DNA from: an uncultured Clostridia bacterium
GTDB taxonomy: Bacteria; Bacillota; Clostridia; TANB77; CAG-508
DNA length: 22,877 nucleotides
NCBI GenBank assembly: GCA_947630155.1
Contig: CANRGM010000008.1
Coordinates: 1 to 22,877 of the forward strand
Reading direction: 5' to 3'
The position numbers and the translations under genes are program-made. Below are positions 14,616 to 22,208 of this stretch, one piece after another. Every line of letters begins with the position of its first letter. The first letter of the stretch is position 1. The notes beneath the pieces are model-generated. The model ran no database searches and was not told the DNA's origin. It saw only the letters and a list, made by a program, of their open reading frames with translations.

Positions 14616-17600
14616 TTAATACTTTTTCCTCATTTTATCTAATGTTGAACTTGTATTTTTTGAAAATGCATCTTCAAATTTTTTACTATTCTTTGAATAA
14701 TCATTATACTTTTTTTTAGCTTTTTTTGCATTTATTGTTGGATATACCATATCACTCAATTTATTTAGATGTGTTATAAAATTCTTTGAATATCCTTTTG
14801 AAGATATTTGACAATTAACCATTCCATCCAAATATTTTATATATACTTGTTCTTCAAATGGTATTGTTGTATATTTTATTTTGTCCCTATCAAATAACTC
14901 TGTCATATATGTCATTGCAGGATCATTATATACTGACATTCCACCTATTAGAAGTTTTTCATTTAATGTGTTTACTTTTATATCCTTATTTATTACAACT
15001 CTTAATTTACTTGCATCTAATATATTTTTAACTTTTAATTCTCTCAAGAATGCAGTTAATGGTTGTATAGTTAAAACATCTAGACTTTGTATTAAATAAA
15101 TTTCCTGTGCTACCTTGAAATATCTAACATCTGTTTCAAAATCACAATCTAATAATACTATAGTATAATTTTCCAATAATGTTTTTATTATATTGTTAAC
15201 ATTATCTAATTCATCATCTTCACCTGGTAAAGAAGTAAATACTGTTAAATTTTTGTTTACAGGTACTCCTTCTGCTATTCCATTTGTTAGCTTTTCAAAA
15301 CAATTATGTGCCTTTTCTCTTAATCCTTCTTCATTATTTGTATAAATATAATATGAATTTTTATTCTTAGTTAAGTCTAATATAGCTGTTTTTATTCCTT
15401 TATTTGAATATAAATCTGCTAAATTGTTAACAATGAATGAAGTTCCATTTTTTGTAGTACCTATGAATGCAACTATTTTTTGATCAGCTGTTATTAAGTT
15501 GTCTGTATCGAAATTATATGTTGTATTATCTTCTGTTTCTTTTAAGTCTTTAATACTACTAGCTAAATCACTATCATATTTGTAATTTCTATTAGTTATA
15601 CCTTTAAAAGCTCCATTATGTTGTATATTTTCTTCATCTTCATCATCTGATTCTAGTATATCTTCATTTTCTTCAATATCTTCAACATCTTCGACTTCTT
15701 CCTCATCTTCAATTCCTAGTATATCCTCGTCATTATTGAATTCTGACATATCATCATCTTTTTCAGTTTCTTCATCATCATCGAATCCTAGTATGTTATC
15801 ATCATCTTCTTCGGCTTCTTCATCATCATCGAATCCTAGTATGTTATCATCATCTTCTTCGACTTCTTCATCATCATCAAGTCCTAATATGTCATCATCA
15901 TCTTCTTCAACTTCTTCATCTTCATCAAGTCCTAATATATCATCATCTTCTTCGACTTCTTCATCATCATCTAGTCCTAATATGTCATCATCTTCTTCAG
16001 TTTCTTCTTCATCATCTAGTCCTAATATGTCATCATCATCTTCTTCATCTTCATCAAGTCCTAGTATATCATCATCTTCTTCATCTTCATCTTCATCATC
16101 ATCTAGTCCTAGTATGTCACCATCTTCTTCGTCTTCTTCATCATCATCTAGTCCTAGTATGTCACCATCTTCTTCGTCTTCTTCATCATCATCTAGTCCT
16201 AGTATGTCACCATCTTCTTCGTCTTCTTCATCATCATCTAGTCCTAGTATGTCATCATCTTCTTCGTCTTCTTCATCATCATCTAGTCCTAGTATGTCAT
16301 CATCCTCTTCTTCTTCATCATCATCAATTCCTAGTATATCATCATCCTCTTCATCATCTTCTTCATCATCAAGTCCTAGTATGTCATCATTCTCTTCAAC
16401 TTCTTCATCATCATCTAGTCCTAATATATCATCATCATCATCTTCTTCTTCAACTTCTTCTTCATCATCAAGTCCTAATATATCATCATCTTCTTCGATT
16501 TCTTCATCATCATCAAATCCTAGTATATCATCATCATTTTCTTCATAATCATCAAATTCTGGTAAATCTTCTTCTTCATCATATTTATATTTATTTATAT
16601 CATTTTCAATGTTCTCTTCATCAAATTCATTACTATCAATAATTTTTTCATCTAATAAATCGTCTAAATCGTCTTTTAATTCATCTTCTAATTGTGAATT
16701 TTTACGAGGTCTTCCTCTTTTTTTCTTTACTGGAACATCTTCTAAAACTACTGTTTCAGCTGAATTCTTACGAGGTCTTCCTCTTCCTCTTTTCTCAGTT
16801 TGAATTTCATCTTTTGTTGCATTCTTTTTTGATTCTTCTTTTTTTCTCTTAGCTTCTGCTTCTGCTTTTGCCTTTTCTTTAGCTATTCTTTCTTCTTCTT
16901 TTTTCTTAGCCTCTGCTTCTGCCTTTGCCTTTTCTTTAGCTATTCTTTCTTCTTCTTTTTTCTTAGCCTCTGCTTCCGCTTTTGCCTTTTCTTTAGCTAT
17001 TCTTTCTTCTTCTTTTCTCTTAGCCTCTGCTTCTGCCTTTGCCTTTTCTTTAGCTATTCTTTCTTCTTCTTTTCTCTTAGCCTCTGCTTCTGCCTTTGCC
17101 TTTTCTTTAGCTATTCTTTCTTCTTCTTTTCTCTTAGCCTCTGCTTCCGCTTTTGCCTTTTCTTGCTTTGCTTTTCTCCTAGCTTCTATTTCTATTTGTT
17201 CTGACTGTTTTTTTGCTTTATTAACATTTTTTGAACCTGCTGCTGATGGTATTATTACAGGCTTTGTTAACTTGTTTCCAGAACTAATCTCTTTTTCTAC
17301 ATATTCTGTTTTACGCAATTGACTTGCACCTTTAACTTTTTTACCTTTAATTCCCATTATTTTTCTATATGCATCTGAATTTTCTTCAAGTATTACTTTT
17401 ACATTATTAGGTAATATCTCAATTATCAATTTAATTTGTTCTTCATTATATTGAGAAACTATACTATCAAAACTCTGTACACATCTTGGAATATTATCTC
17501 CAATTCTTTTATAATGATTTATAATGTTTTGTATTTCAGACTCACTAACACCATCTTTACTCTCTGCATTATAACTAACATTTTCAGCCTCAACCTTATA

Positions 17601-18041
17601 GTAAGCTTTAGCTTCTTTTTTAGTTCTTGGTCTATAAATTAAACTACATACTTTTTGAACACTTCTATCTTGTCCAATCAATACATTATATAAGCCCAAA
17701 CCAAATAGTTTTATTAGTAATGGATCATTTTTAGTACGTCTATCAATTCCTAACAAAATTATAGGAATATCATTCCCTTCAGCATTTGTTGCCTCATCAC
17801 TAATAGTATCCATTTTGTCAAAAATGAATTTGTCCACTGCCTGATAATTATCATTAGCTATTAATTCTAAATCTTCACTTATAACTACTCTGTCATATGT
17901 TTTATCCTTTTGTAATTCCTTTATTATTGCATTAAAATAGTATACTGTTTTACTAGATATAATTTCCTTATATTCCTTTTGATAATACCTAGTAATTGCT
18001 TCTGCATCCTTTTCATCACTAACTGCAAATAAAACTTTCAT
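14616..18041 (-). CDS. TadZ/CpaE-like scaffold protein with coiled-coil repeats, AT-hooks and acidic repeats
   Basis: The protein is 1141 residues. In order: a receiver-like alpha/beta domain (about 1-140); a linker; five exact 19-residue Lys/Glu/Ala repeats plus a partial sixth (298-406, probable single alpha-helix or coiled coil); two AT-hook-like motifs RGRGRPRK (418-425) and RGRPRK (442-447); 18 acidic repeats with core D-I-L-G-L-D (505 to about 785); and a MinD/ParA-like domain (about 850-1100). That domain keeps a Walker-B-like YTIVLLDCDF and the VVINK motif, but its P-loop is GTTKNGTS (861-868), lacking both lysines of the deviant Walker A. Receiver plus ParA recalls TadZ/CpaE polar organisers, but no other Tad genes are nearby. 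The start is the ATG with TTGGAGGT nine bases upstream. A positioning or scaffold role is inference. Confidence 0.8.
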   Translation of the reverse strand: MKVLFAVSDEKDAEAITRYYQKEYKEIISSKTVYYFNAIIKELQKDKTYDRVVISEDLELIANDNYQAVDKFIFDKMDTISDEATNAEGNDIPIILLGIDRRTKNDPLLIKLFGLGLYNVLIGQDRSVQKVCSLIYRPRTKKEAKAYYKVEAENVSYNAESKDGVSESEIQNIINHYKRIGDNIPRCVQSFDSIVSQYNEEQIKLIIEILPNNVKVILEENSDAYRKIMGIKGKKVKGASQLRKTEYVEKEISSGNKLTKPVIIPSAAGSKNVNKAKKQSEQIEIEARRKAKQEKAKAEAEAKRKEEERIAKEKAKAEAEAKRKEEERIAKEKAKAEAEAKRKEEERIAKEKAKAEAEAKKKEEERIAKEKAKAEAEAKKKEEERIAKEKAKAEAEAKRKKEESKKNATKDEIQTEKRGRGRPRKNSAETVVLEDVPVKKKRGRPRKNSQLEDELKDDLDDLLDEKIIDSNEFDEENIENDINKYKYDEEEDLPEFDDYEENDDDILGFDDDEEIEEDDDILGLDDEEEVEEEDDDDDILGLDDDEEVEENDDILGLDDEEDDEEDDDILGIDDDEEEEDDDILGLDDDEEDEEDDDILGLDDDEEDEEDGDILGLDDDEEDEEDGDILGLDDDEEDEEDGDILGLDDDEDEDEEDDDILGLDEDEEDDDDILGLDDEEETEEDDDILGLDDDEEVEEDDDILGLDEDEEVEEDDDDILGLDDDEEVEEDDDNILGFDDDEEAEEDDDNILGFDDDEETEKDDDMSEFNNDEDILGIEDEEEVEDVEDIEENEDILESDDEDEENIQHNGAFKGITNRNYKYDSDLASSIKDLKETEDNTTYNFDTDNLITADQKIVAFIGTTKNGTSFIVNNLADLYSNKGIKTAILDLTKNKNSYYIYTNNEEGLREKAHNCFEKLTNGIAEGVPVNKNLTVFTSLPGEDDELDNVNNIIKTLLENYTIVLLDCDFETDVRYFKVAQEIYLIQSLDVLTIQPLTAFLRELKVKNILDASKLRVVINKDIKVNTLNEKLLIGGMSVYNDPAMTYMTELFDRDKIKYTTIPFEEQVYIKYLDGMVNCQISSKGYSKNFITHLNKLSDMVYPTINAKKAKKKYNDYSKNSKKFEDAFSKNTSSTLDKMRKKY
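15690..16529 (-). repeat. In-frame acidic tandem repeats (18 units)
   Basis: About 840 bases coding for 18 units of 13 to 18 residues, each starting D/N-I-L-G-[L/F/I]-[D/E] followed by Asp/Glu only (with occasional Val, Thr, Ala or Gly). A degenerate DILES follows. Units differ in length by whole codons, as expected from slippage or recombination under frame selection. On the plus strand the same DNA reads as TCATCATC-like runs. Confidence 0.93.
16866..17150 (-). repeat. 57-base direct repeats (5 full units plus a partial one)
   Basis: Units start at 17150, 17093, 17036, 16979 and 16922 with perfect 57-base spacing; a partial sixth starts at 16865. Each encodes AEAEAK[R/K]KEEERIAKEKAK, differing only by R/K exchange and silent changes. 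A frame-preserving length of 19 residues suits a continuous helix. Confidence 0.95.
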
Positions 18042-18066
18042 TTGTAATACCTCCAATTATTATTTT

Positions 18067-18477
18067 TTATTGATTTCCAGTGTTTGTAACCACTATTGCA
18101 AACACTAATGGAAGAATTTGACATATGATTCCAATAGTGATTATAGCAATCATACTACTGAATCCTTTATCTCTAACATCCAACTTTTTGAGCCCTATAA
18201 CATATTGATATACTGCACTAAACGCTACTCCTATAAATACCAATGGTATACTGTATATTCTTATTTTATCTAATATATATGCAGTTACACCATATGTATC
18301 TGATCCATATTTTTCTTTATAACCCTCTAGTGTTGCTTCTTCATGTTTTTTCAATTCGTATACTGGCCCTGCTCCTTCCCCCTGTATTACATCTTCTTCT
18401 GAATCCGCATATACAGTTGTAAAAGAGCATATAAGTATGAAAAACAATATAAGTACGACTTGTGTTATTTTTTTCAT
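18067..18477 (-). CDS. Small secreted/membrane protein, VirB2/TrbC-like layout
   Basis: The protein is 136 residues. A signal peptide with KK start and hydrophobic core is followed by a likely cleavage site VYA-D (after residue 24). A charged external stretch (25-68) and two membrane helices (about 71-93 and 105-132) follow, separated by a short basic loop (GLKKLDVRDKG). Signal peptide, two helices and a short positive loop is the plan of VirB2/TrbC pilin-like proteins, but length and helix content alone are weak evidence; it may be an unrelated membrane protein. AAAGGAG lies 10 bases before the ATG. It is the first gene of the operon, from the promoter at 18536-18564, and 25 bases upstream of the 1141-residue gene, so the two products probably act together at the membrane. 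Confidence 0.78.
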   Translation of the reverse strand: MKKITQVVLILFFILICSFTTVYADSEEDVIQGEGAGPVYELKKHEEATLEGYKEKYGSDTYGVTAYILDKIRIYSIPLVFIGVAFSAVYQYVIGLKKLDVRDKGFSSMIAIITIGIICQILPLVFAIVVTNTGNQ

Positions 18478-18535
18478 CTATATTTTACTCCTTTCATTTT
18501 CATATAATACTATATCTATTTTATTTACTTATATA

Positions 18536-18564
18536 ATAATACACTAGAAAATTTAAAATAGCAA
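18536..18564 (-). promoter_or_regulatory. Promoter of the scaffold-ireB operon
   Basis: On the minus strand TTGCTA (18564-18559), 17 bases ending in GTG, TATTAT (18541-18536). The start is expected near 18530, about 50 bases before the first ATG. No internal terminator is seen until 12305, so six genes may share this transcript. Confidence 0.6.
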
Positions 18565-18685
18565 GAAAATATATTAAATTTTTTACTAATTATTTCCATT
18601 TATACAAAAAACTCTTATATAATTAGTATTCCCTTAGTTTAATTAATTATAATATTTTATATTAAAATACATAAATTAACCTTAT

Positions 18686-18718
18686 AAAAAAATAACCCCC
18701 TTAAACATAGAAGGTTAT
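18686..18718 (-). terminator. Intrinsic terminator of the tyrS-glucan hydrolase transcript
   Basis: On the minus strand ATAACCTTC (18718-18710) pairs with GGGGGTTAT (18700-18692), with two G-U pairs, followed by seven U (18692-18686). The stem includes the stop codon of the GH13 gene. Confidence 0.8.
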
Positions 18719-20598
18719 ATTAAGCTTTTTATGATTATCCCATAATTTGATATTATGTCATTTTCTGAATTTATTTGCAATACATTTTTGCTATTATTAT
18801 AAACTTGTGGAACATTTATTTTTATACTATTTTCAGTACGATTTACAACTATTAAAATTCCTTGTTTTTTATCATATCTTTCAAAAGATAAAATATTCTC
18901 ATTTGCCTCAATTATTCTAGTATTGGCTTCTTTAAGAAATGTAAATTGTTTTCTTATTTTTCCTAATTCAATAAAAAAACTATGCAAATCTTCATCAATA
19001 TTTTCCCATGTGAAGCATAATCTATTAAATGGGTCTCTGTATCCATACATACCTATCTCATCTCCATAATATATGCAAGGATTCCCTGGTAGAAAATATT
19101 GAATTGCTGTTGCAATTTTCATCATTTTCTTTGCTTTTTCATATTTTTCTTTATTCAACTTTTGATGTGCAAATTGCCATTTTCTACTGTAAGGAACATC
19201 CCAAACCCAACTATAATCGTTTTTTTGAATTCCATCTCCAACAAGTGTAGTCATTGCCCTAGTAATATCATGAGTTGATAAACTATTCATTAGCGAAAAT
19301 ACCACTTCTTTTGGATAATAAGTTAATATCTCATTTAATGTTTCCACAAAACATTCGTATTTTCCAAACCTAACAAACTTCAAAATGGCATTTGTAAAAG
19401 GATAATTCATGACAGAATCAAGACCATTTCCTAATAAATAAGTTCTCTGTTTTCCATATCCTTCTTTAGTTATAGCATTTTCCCATACTTCACCTATAAT
19501 AAAACCATCTGGCTTATTTCTTTTTACTGCAACTCTTATATTCTCTATAAATTCATCTGTAAGTTCATCAGCAACATCAAGTCTTATTCCGTCAATTCCC
19601 ATTGCAAACCATTTATCTATTACTCCATCTTGTCCATAAATAAAATTTTGCCAATTTGGATTATTAGAATCACATACTGGAAGATTTTTAAATCCCCACC
19701 AATATTGAAAATTCCCATTACCATCTTTTTTGAACCAATTATAGTAACTAGATTTTTGACCTTGAAAAGCACCAATTGTATCATATGTATTAAATTCATT
19801 AAAATACAAGCTATCATTTCCAGTATGATTAAAAACCGCATCAATAATAACTGAAATTCCACGGTTATGTGCTTTATCACATAATGACTTCAAATGTTCA
19901 TTATTCCCCAAATATATATCTACGTTTTCATAATCAGCTGTATCATAGCGGTGATTTGACTGACTCATCCATATTGGGTTTATATACAGAATTTCCACTC
20001 CTAATTCTTCCAAGTAATCTAATTTTTTCTCAATTCCTTTCAAATTTCCCATAAAATAATCATTGTTTAATACTCCTTGATCTTTATATGGTTTCCAATT
20101 CGGCATTTCTCCCCATTTTTTTGAAGTTCTACCTTTAATTAATTTTGGCATATATTCTTTGCTTCTATAAAATCTATCTGGAAAAATTTGATACATAATT
20201 TTACCTTTTGCCCATTCTGGAACATGATAATCCTTTTCATATACAGTAACAGTCCAATATTTCATATTTTCTTCAGTCATACACGCACATTTATTTTTTT
20301 CATCATATTTTATCCATTTTATAGCACCATTTATAACTAATTTAAAGCAAAAGTAATGAAGGCCTAAATTTTCAAATGAAATATCACAAGAAAAAAGATT
20401 CATATCATTTTCAGTTGAAATATATTTCATCTTTAATTCTTTTTCATTTGTTCCTTTTTGTTGATTCATCACTATTTTTGCTTCATTGACAAATCCGTAT
20501 TCCACACCTAGTCTTAAGTTTATTACATATTTGTCACCTAGTTTTGTTGTACTATCAGTGGTTACTACCTGAATTCTTTCATCATTAGAATAACTCAT
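18715..20598 (-). CDS. Cytoplasmic GH13 alpha-glucan hydrolase (neopullulanase/cyclomaltodextrinase type)
   Basis: The protein is 627 residues with no signal peptide, so it acts on imported or stored oligosaccharides or glycogen-derived glucans. An N-terminal beta-sandwich (about 1-120, CBM34-like) precedes the TIM barrel, which begins at IMYQIFPDRFYRS. The four GH13 regions are DAVFNH (from 253), GIRLDVADE with nucleophile D341, IGEVWE with acid/base E370, and STHD with transition-state stabiliser D444. A C-terminal beta domain follows. The N-terminal domain plus QIFPDRF places it with neopullulanases, maltogenic amylases and cyclomaltodextrinases; exact specificity cannot be read. AAGGAGG lies seven bases before the ATG, and tyrS ends 20 bases upstream. 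It therefore probably shares the tyrosine-controlled transcript, an odd partnership. Confidence 0.93.
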   Translation of the reverse strand: MSYSNDERIQVVTTDSTTKLGDKYVINLRLGVEYGFVNEAKIVMNQQKGTNEKELKMKYISTENDMNLFSCDISFENLGLHYFCFKLVINGAIKWIKYDEKNKCACMTEENMKYWTVTVYEKDYHVPEWAKGKIMYQIFPDRFYRSKEYMPKLIKGRTSKKWGEMPNWKPYKDQGVLNNDYFMGNLKGIEKKLDYLEELGVEILYINPIWMSQSNHRYDTADYENVDIYLGNNEHLKSLCDKAHNRGISVIIDAVFNHTGNDSLYFNEFNTYDTIGAFQGQKSSYYNWFKKDGNGNFQYWWGFKNLPVCDSNNPNWQNFIYGQDGVIDKWFAMGIDGIRLDVADELTDEFIENIRVAVKRNKPDGFIIGEVWENAITKEGYGKQRTYLLGNGLDSVMNYPFTNAILKFVRFGKYECFVETLNEILTYYPKEVVFSLMNSLSTHDITRAMTTLVGDGIQKNDYSWVWDVPYSRKWQFAHQKLNKEKYEKAKKMMKIATAIQYFLPGNPCIYYGDEIGMYGYRDPFNRLCFTWENIDEDLHSFFIELGKIRKQFTFLKEANTRIIEANENILSFERYDKKQGILIVVNRTENSIKINVPQVYNNSKNVLQINSENDIISNYGIIIKSLI

Positions 20599-20618
20599 TC
20601 AGAAACCTCCTTATATGT

Positions 20619-21842
20619 TTATTTACTACCAATAAAATAATTTTTCTTTCCTTTTTTTACAACAATGTAAGTATCGTCAATAAACATATCATCTGTAACA
20701 ACTAATTCATTATCTTCTATTTTATCTCCATTTATTGAAATAGCGCCATTTGCAATAAATTCTCTAGCCTCTCTTTTACTTTTAACAACACCCATATTTG
20801 TTATAAAATCTACAACATTAGTATTTACATCTACATGTTTAATTTCTTCATTACCAAACAAATCAATTATATCTTCTTTTGATAAATCCTTAAATTTGTT
20901 ACTAAATAAATTTTCTGTTAATTTAACAGCCTTTTCATATTCTTCTTTTCCATGTAGAAAAGTAATAATTTCTCTTGCTAAAGCCTTATGTGCTTCTCTT
21001 AATTCTGGATGTTCATTGTTTTTTCTTTCATATTCTTCAATCTCTTCTTTTGATAAAAATGTATAAATTTTCAAATAATCTATAACCATTGAATCTTCAA
21101 CATTTATAAAGAATTGATATAATTTATAACTTGATGTTTTGTCTTTATCCAACCACAAAGCATTTCCTTCACTCTTTCCAAATTTTTTACCTTGAGAATC
21201 AGTAACCAACGGCATTGTAAAAGCATATACTTCATCACCTGTTGTTTTTCTAACTAAGTCTATTCCTGATGTTATATTTCCCCATTGATCTGATCCAGCA
21301 CATTGAAGTGTAACTCCTTTTGTATCATGCAAATATTTAAAATCTAATGCTTGTAAAATCATATAAGAAAATTCTGCATATGTTATACCAGATTCTAATC
21401 TACGTTTTATAATATCTTTATCTAACATATAGTTTACATTAAAGAATTTTCCATAATCTCTAAGAAAATCAATTACATTTATATCTTTGATCCAATCATA
21501 ATTGTTTACTACTTCAAAACCAAATATATTTTCTGCTTGTTTTTTTAATGCTTCAAAGTTTTTATTTACTTGTTCTTTTGAAATCATTGCTCTTTCTGAT
21601 GTTGGCCTAGGATCTCCTATCATTCCTGTTGCTCCTCCAACCAATAAAATAGGGTGATGTCCAGCATCTTTTAGTCTCTTGGAAATTAAAAAACTAGATA
21701 AATGCCCTACATGTAAACTATCTGCAGTTGGGTCTGTTCCTATGTAAAATGTCATTCCTCCTTTATTTAATTTTTCTTCTAATTCAGGACTTGAAATATC
21801 TTTAATTAGCCCTCTCCATTTTAATTCTTCAAATAATGTCAT
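20619..21842 (-). CDS. tyrS: Tyrosyl-tRNA synthetase
   Basis: The protein is 407 residues, a class I synthetase that charges tRNA-Tyr. The HIGH motif is HVGHL (44-48) and the KMSKS loop is KFGKS (220-224), the form typical of the TyrS rather than the TyrZ branch. The amino-acid pocket stretch YIGTDPTADSLHVGH and QCAGSDQWGN are both present. A C-terminal S4-type RNA-binding domain lies at about 340-400 (KSKREAREFIANGAISING). AAAAGGGGGAA precedes the ATG. Expression is set by the T-box leader directly upstream. Confidence 0.97.
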   Translation of the reverse strand: MTLFEELKWRGLIKDISSPELEEKLNKGGMTFYIGTDPTADSLHVGHLSSFLISKRLKDAGHHPILLVGGATGMIGDPRPTSERAMISKEQVNKNFEALKKQAENIFGFEVVNNYDWIKDINVIDFLRDYGKFFNVNYMLDKDIIKRRLESGITYAEFSYMILQALDFKYLHDTKGVTLQCAGSDQWGNITSGIDLVRKTTGDEVYAFTMPLVTDSQGKKFGKSEGNALWLDKDKTSSYKLYQFFINVEDSMVIDYLKIYTFLSKEEIEEYERKNNEHPELREAHKALAREIITFLHGKEEYEKAVKLTENLFSNKFKDLSKEDIIDLFGNEEIKHVDVNTNVVDFITNMGVVKSKREAREFIANGAISINGDKIEDNELVVTDDMFIDDTYIVVKKGKKNYFIGSK

Positions 21843-21864
21843 ATTATATTCCCCCTTTTTATTA

Positions 21865-21908
21865 TAAAAAAAGAGCCAAATAATCCCGCTTAAAGGACGA
21901 TTTGACTC
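21865..21908 (-). terminator. T-box leader terminator of tyrS
   Basis: On the minus strand GAG-T-CAAAT-CG-TCC pairs with GGA-TT-ATTTG-G-CTC (outer arm 21908-21900 with 21881-21873), followed by seven U (21872-21866). The 5' side overlaps the conserved T-box sequence, so it is mutually exclusive with the antiterminator. Confidence 0.88.
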
Positions 21909-22076
21909 GTGGTACCACCTTTATTTATATATATTAAATATATACCTTATTTTCTAGCTATTCGTTGCTAACGTCAATCACTTTAAGAATTGTAATTCAT
22001 AATTTTATATACTGATAGTTTTCAGCAACCACTATCTCTCTTACCTTTTGTAACTATATAATTACTACTAAAATTC
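21906..22076 (-). promoter_or_regulatory. Tyrosine T-box riboswitch leader
   Basis: The conserved T-box AAAGGTGGTACCACG lies at 21922-21908 and contains the UGGU bulge for the uncharged tRNA acceptor end. Upstream, Stem I can be traced: basal pairing AGTTAC (22055-22050) with GTGATT (21981-21976), TAAGA (22043-22039) with TCTTA (21988-21984), the AGAGAG motif, and a distal hairpin GATAGT/ACTATC (22036-22031 with 22019-22014). A TAC triplet (21994-21992), followed by A and sitting just 5' of the inner helix, is the likely Tyr specifier. Uncharged tRNA-Tyr should favour readthrough into tyrS and the GH13 gene. Confidence 0.92.
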
Positions 22077-22107
22077 TTTTTAAACGCAATTAAATTTAAT
22101 TAAAATT

Positions 22108-22136
22108 ATTATAATATGAATCATAATTTTTTGCAA
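22108..22136 (-). promoter_or_regulatory. Promoter of the tyrS operon
   Basis: TTGCAA (22136-22131), 17 bases, perfect TATAAT (22113-22108) on the minus strand. The start is near 22101, giving a leader of about 260 bases that holds the T-box. Confidence 0.8.
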
Positions 22137-22148
22137 TAGTTTTTATTA

Positions 22149-22178
22149 GAATATTTTCCAAAATTTATGCACATAATA
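22149..22178 (+). promoter_or_regulatory. Possible sigma-G-like promoter of the 144-residue gene
   Basis: GAATA (22149-22153), 18 bases, CATAATA (22172-22178) fits the Bacillus sigma-G pattern (G-N-A-T-R, 18, C-A-T-N-H-T-A). I saw no good sigma-A promoter for this gene. Such AT-rich patterns arise easily by chance. Confidence 0.3.
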
Positions 22179-22208
22179 AATTTAAATTATTTTCATGGAG
22201 GTAAAAAA

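Noticed and set aside
15736..16548. 270-residue plus-strand frame made almost wholly of Ser and Pro
   Set aside because: It is the complement of the acidic tandem repeats (GAT/GAA codons read backwards as TCA/TTC). It has no ribosome binding site or domain content.
16866..17150. CRISPR-like array
   Set aside because: Repeats are contiguous without unique spacers, stay in frame inside one gene and encode a regular protein repeat.
18042..18056. TTG start five codons upstream for the 1141-residue protein
   Set aside because: The extension overlaps the GGAGGT ribosome binding site that serves the ATG at 18041.
14616..18477. Calling the trio a Tad pilus or type IV secretion locus
   Set aside because: No TadA/VirB11 ATPase, TadB/C, prepilin peptidase or VirB4 gene is in the window; resemblance is limited to TadZ- and VirB2-like layouts.
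19620..19880. 86-residue minus-strand frame within the GH13 gene
   Set aside because: It is an out-of-frame shadow overlapping the catalytic region, without its own ribosome binding site.
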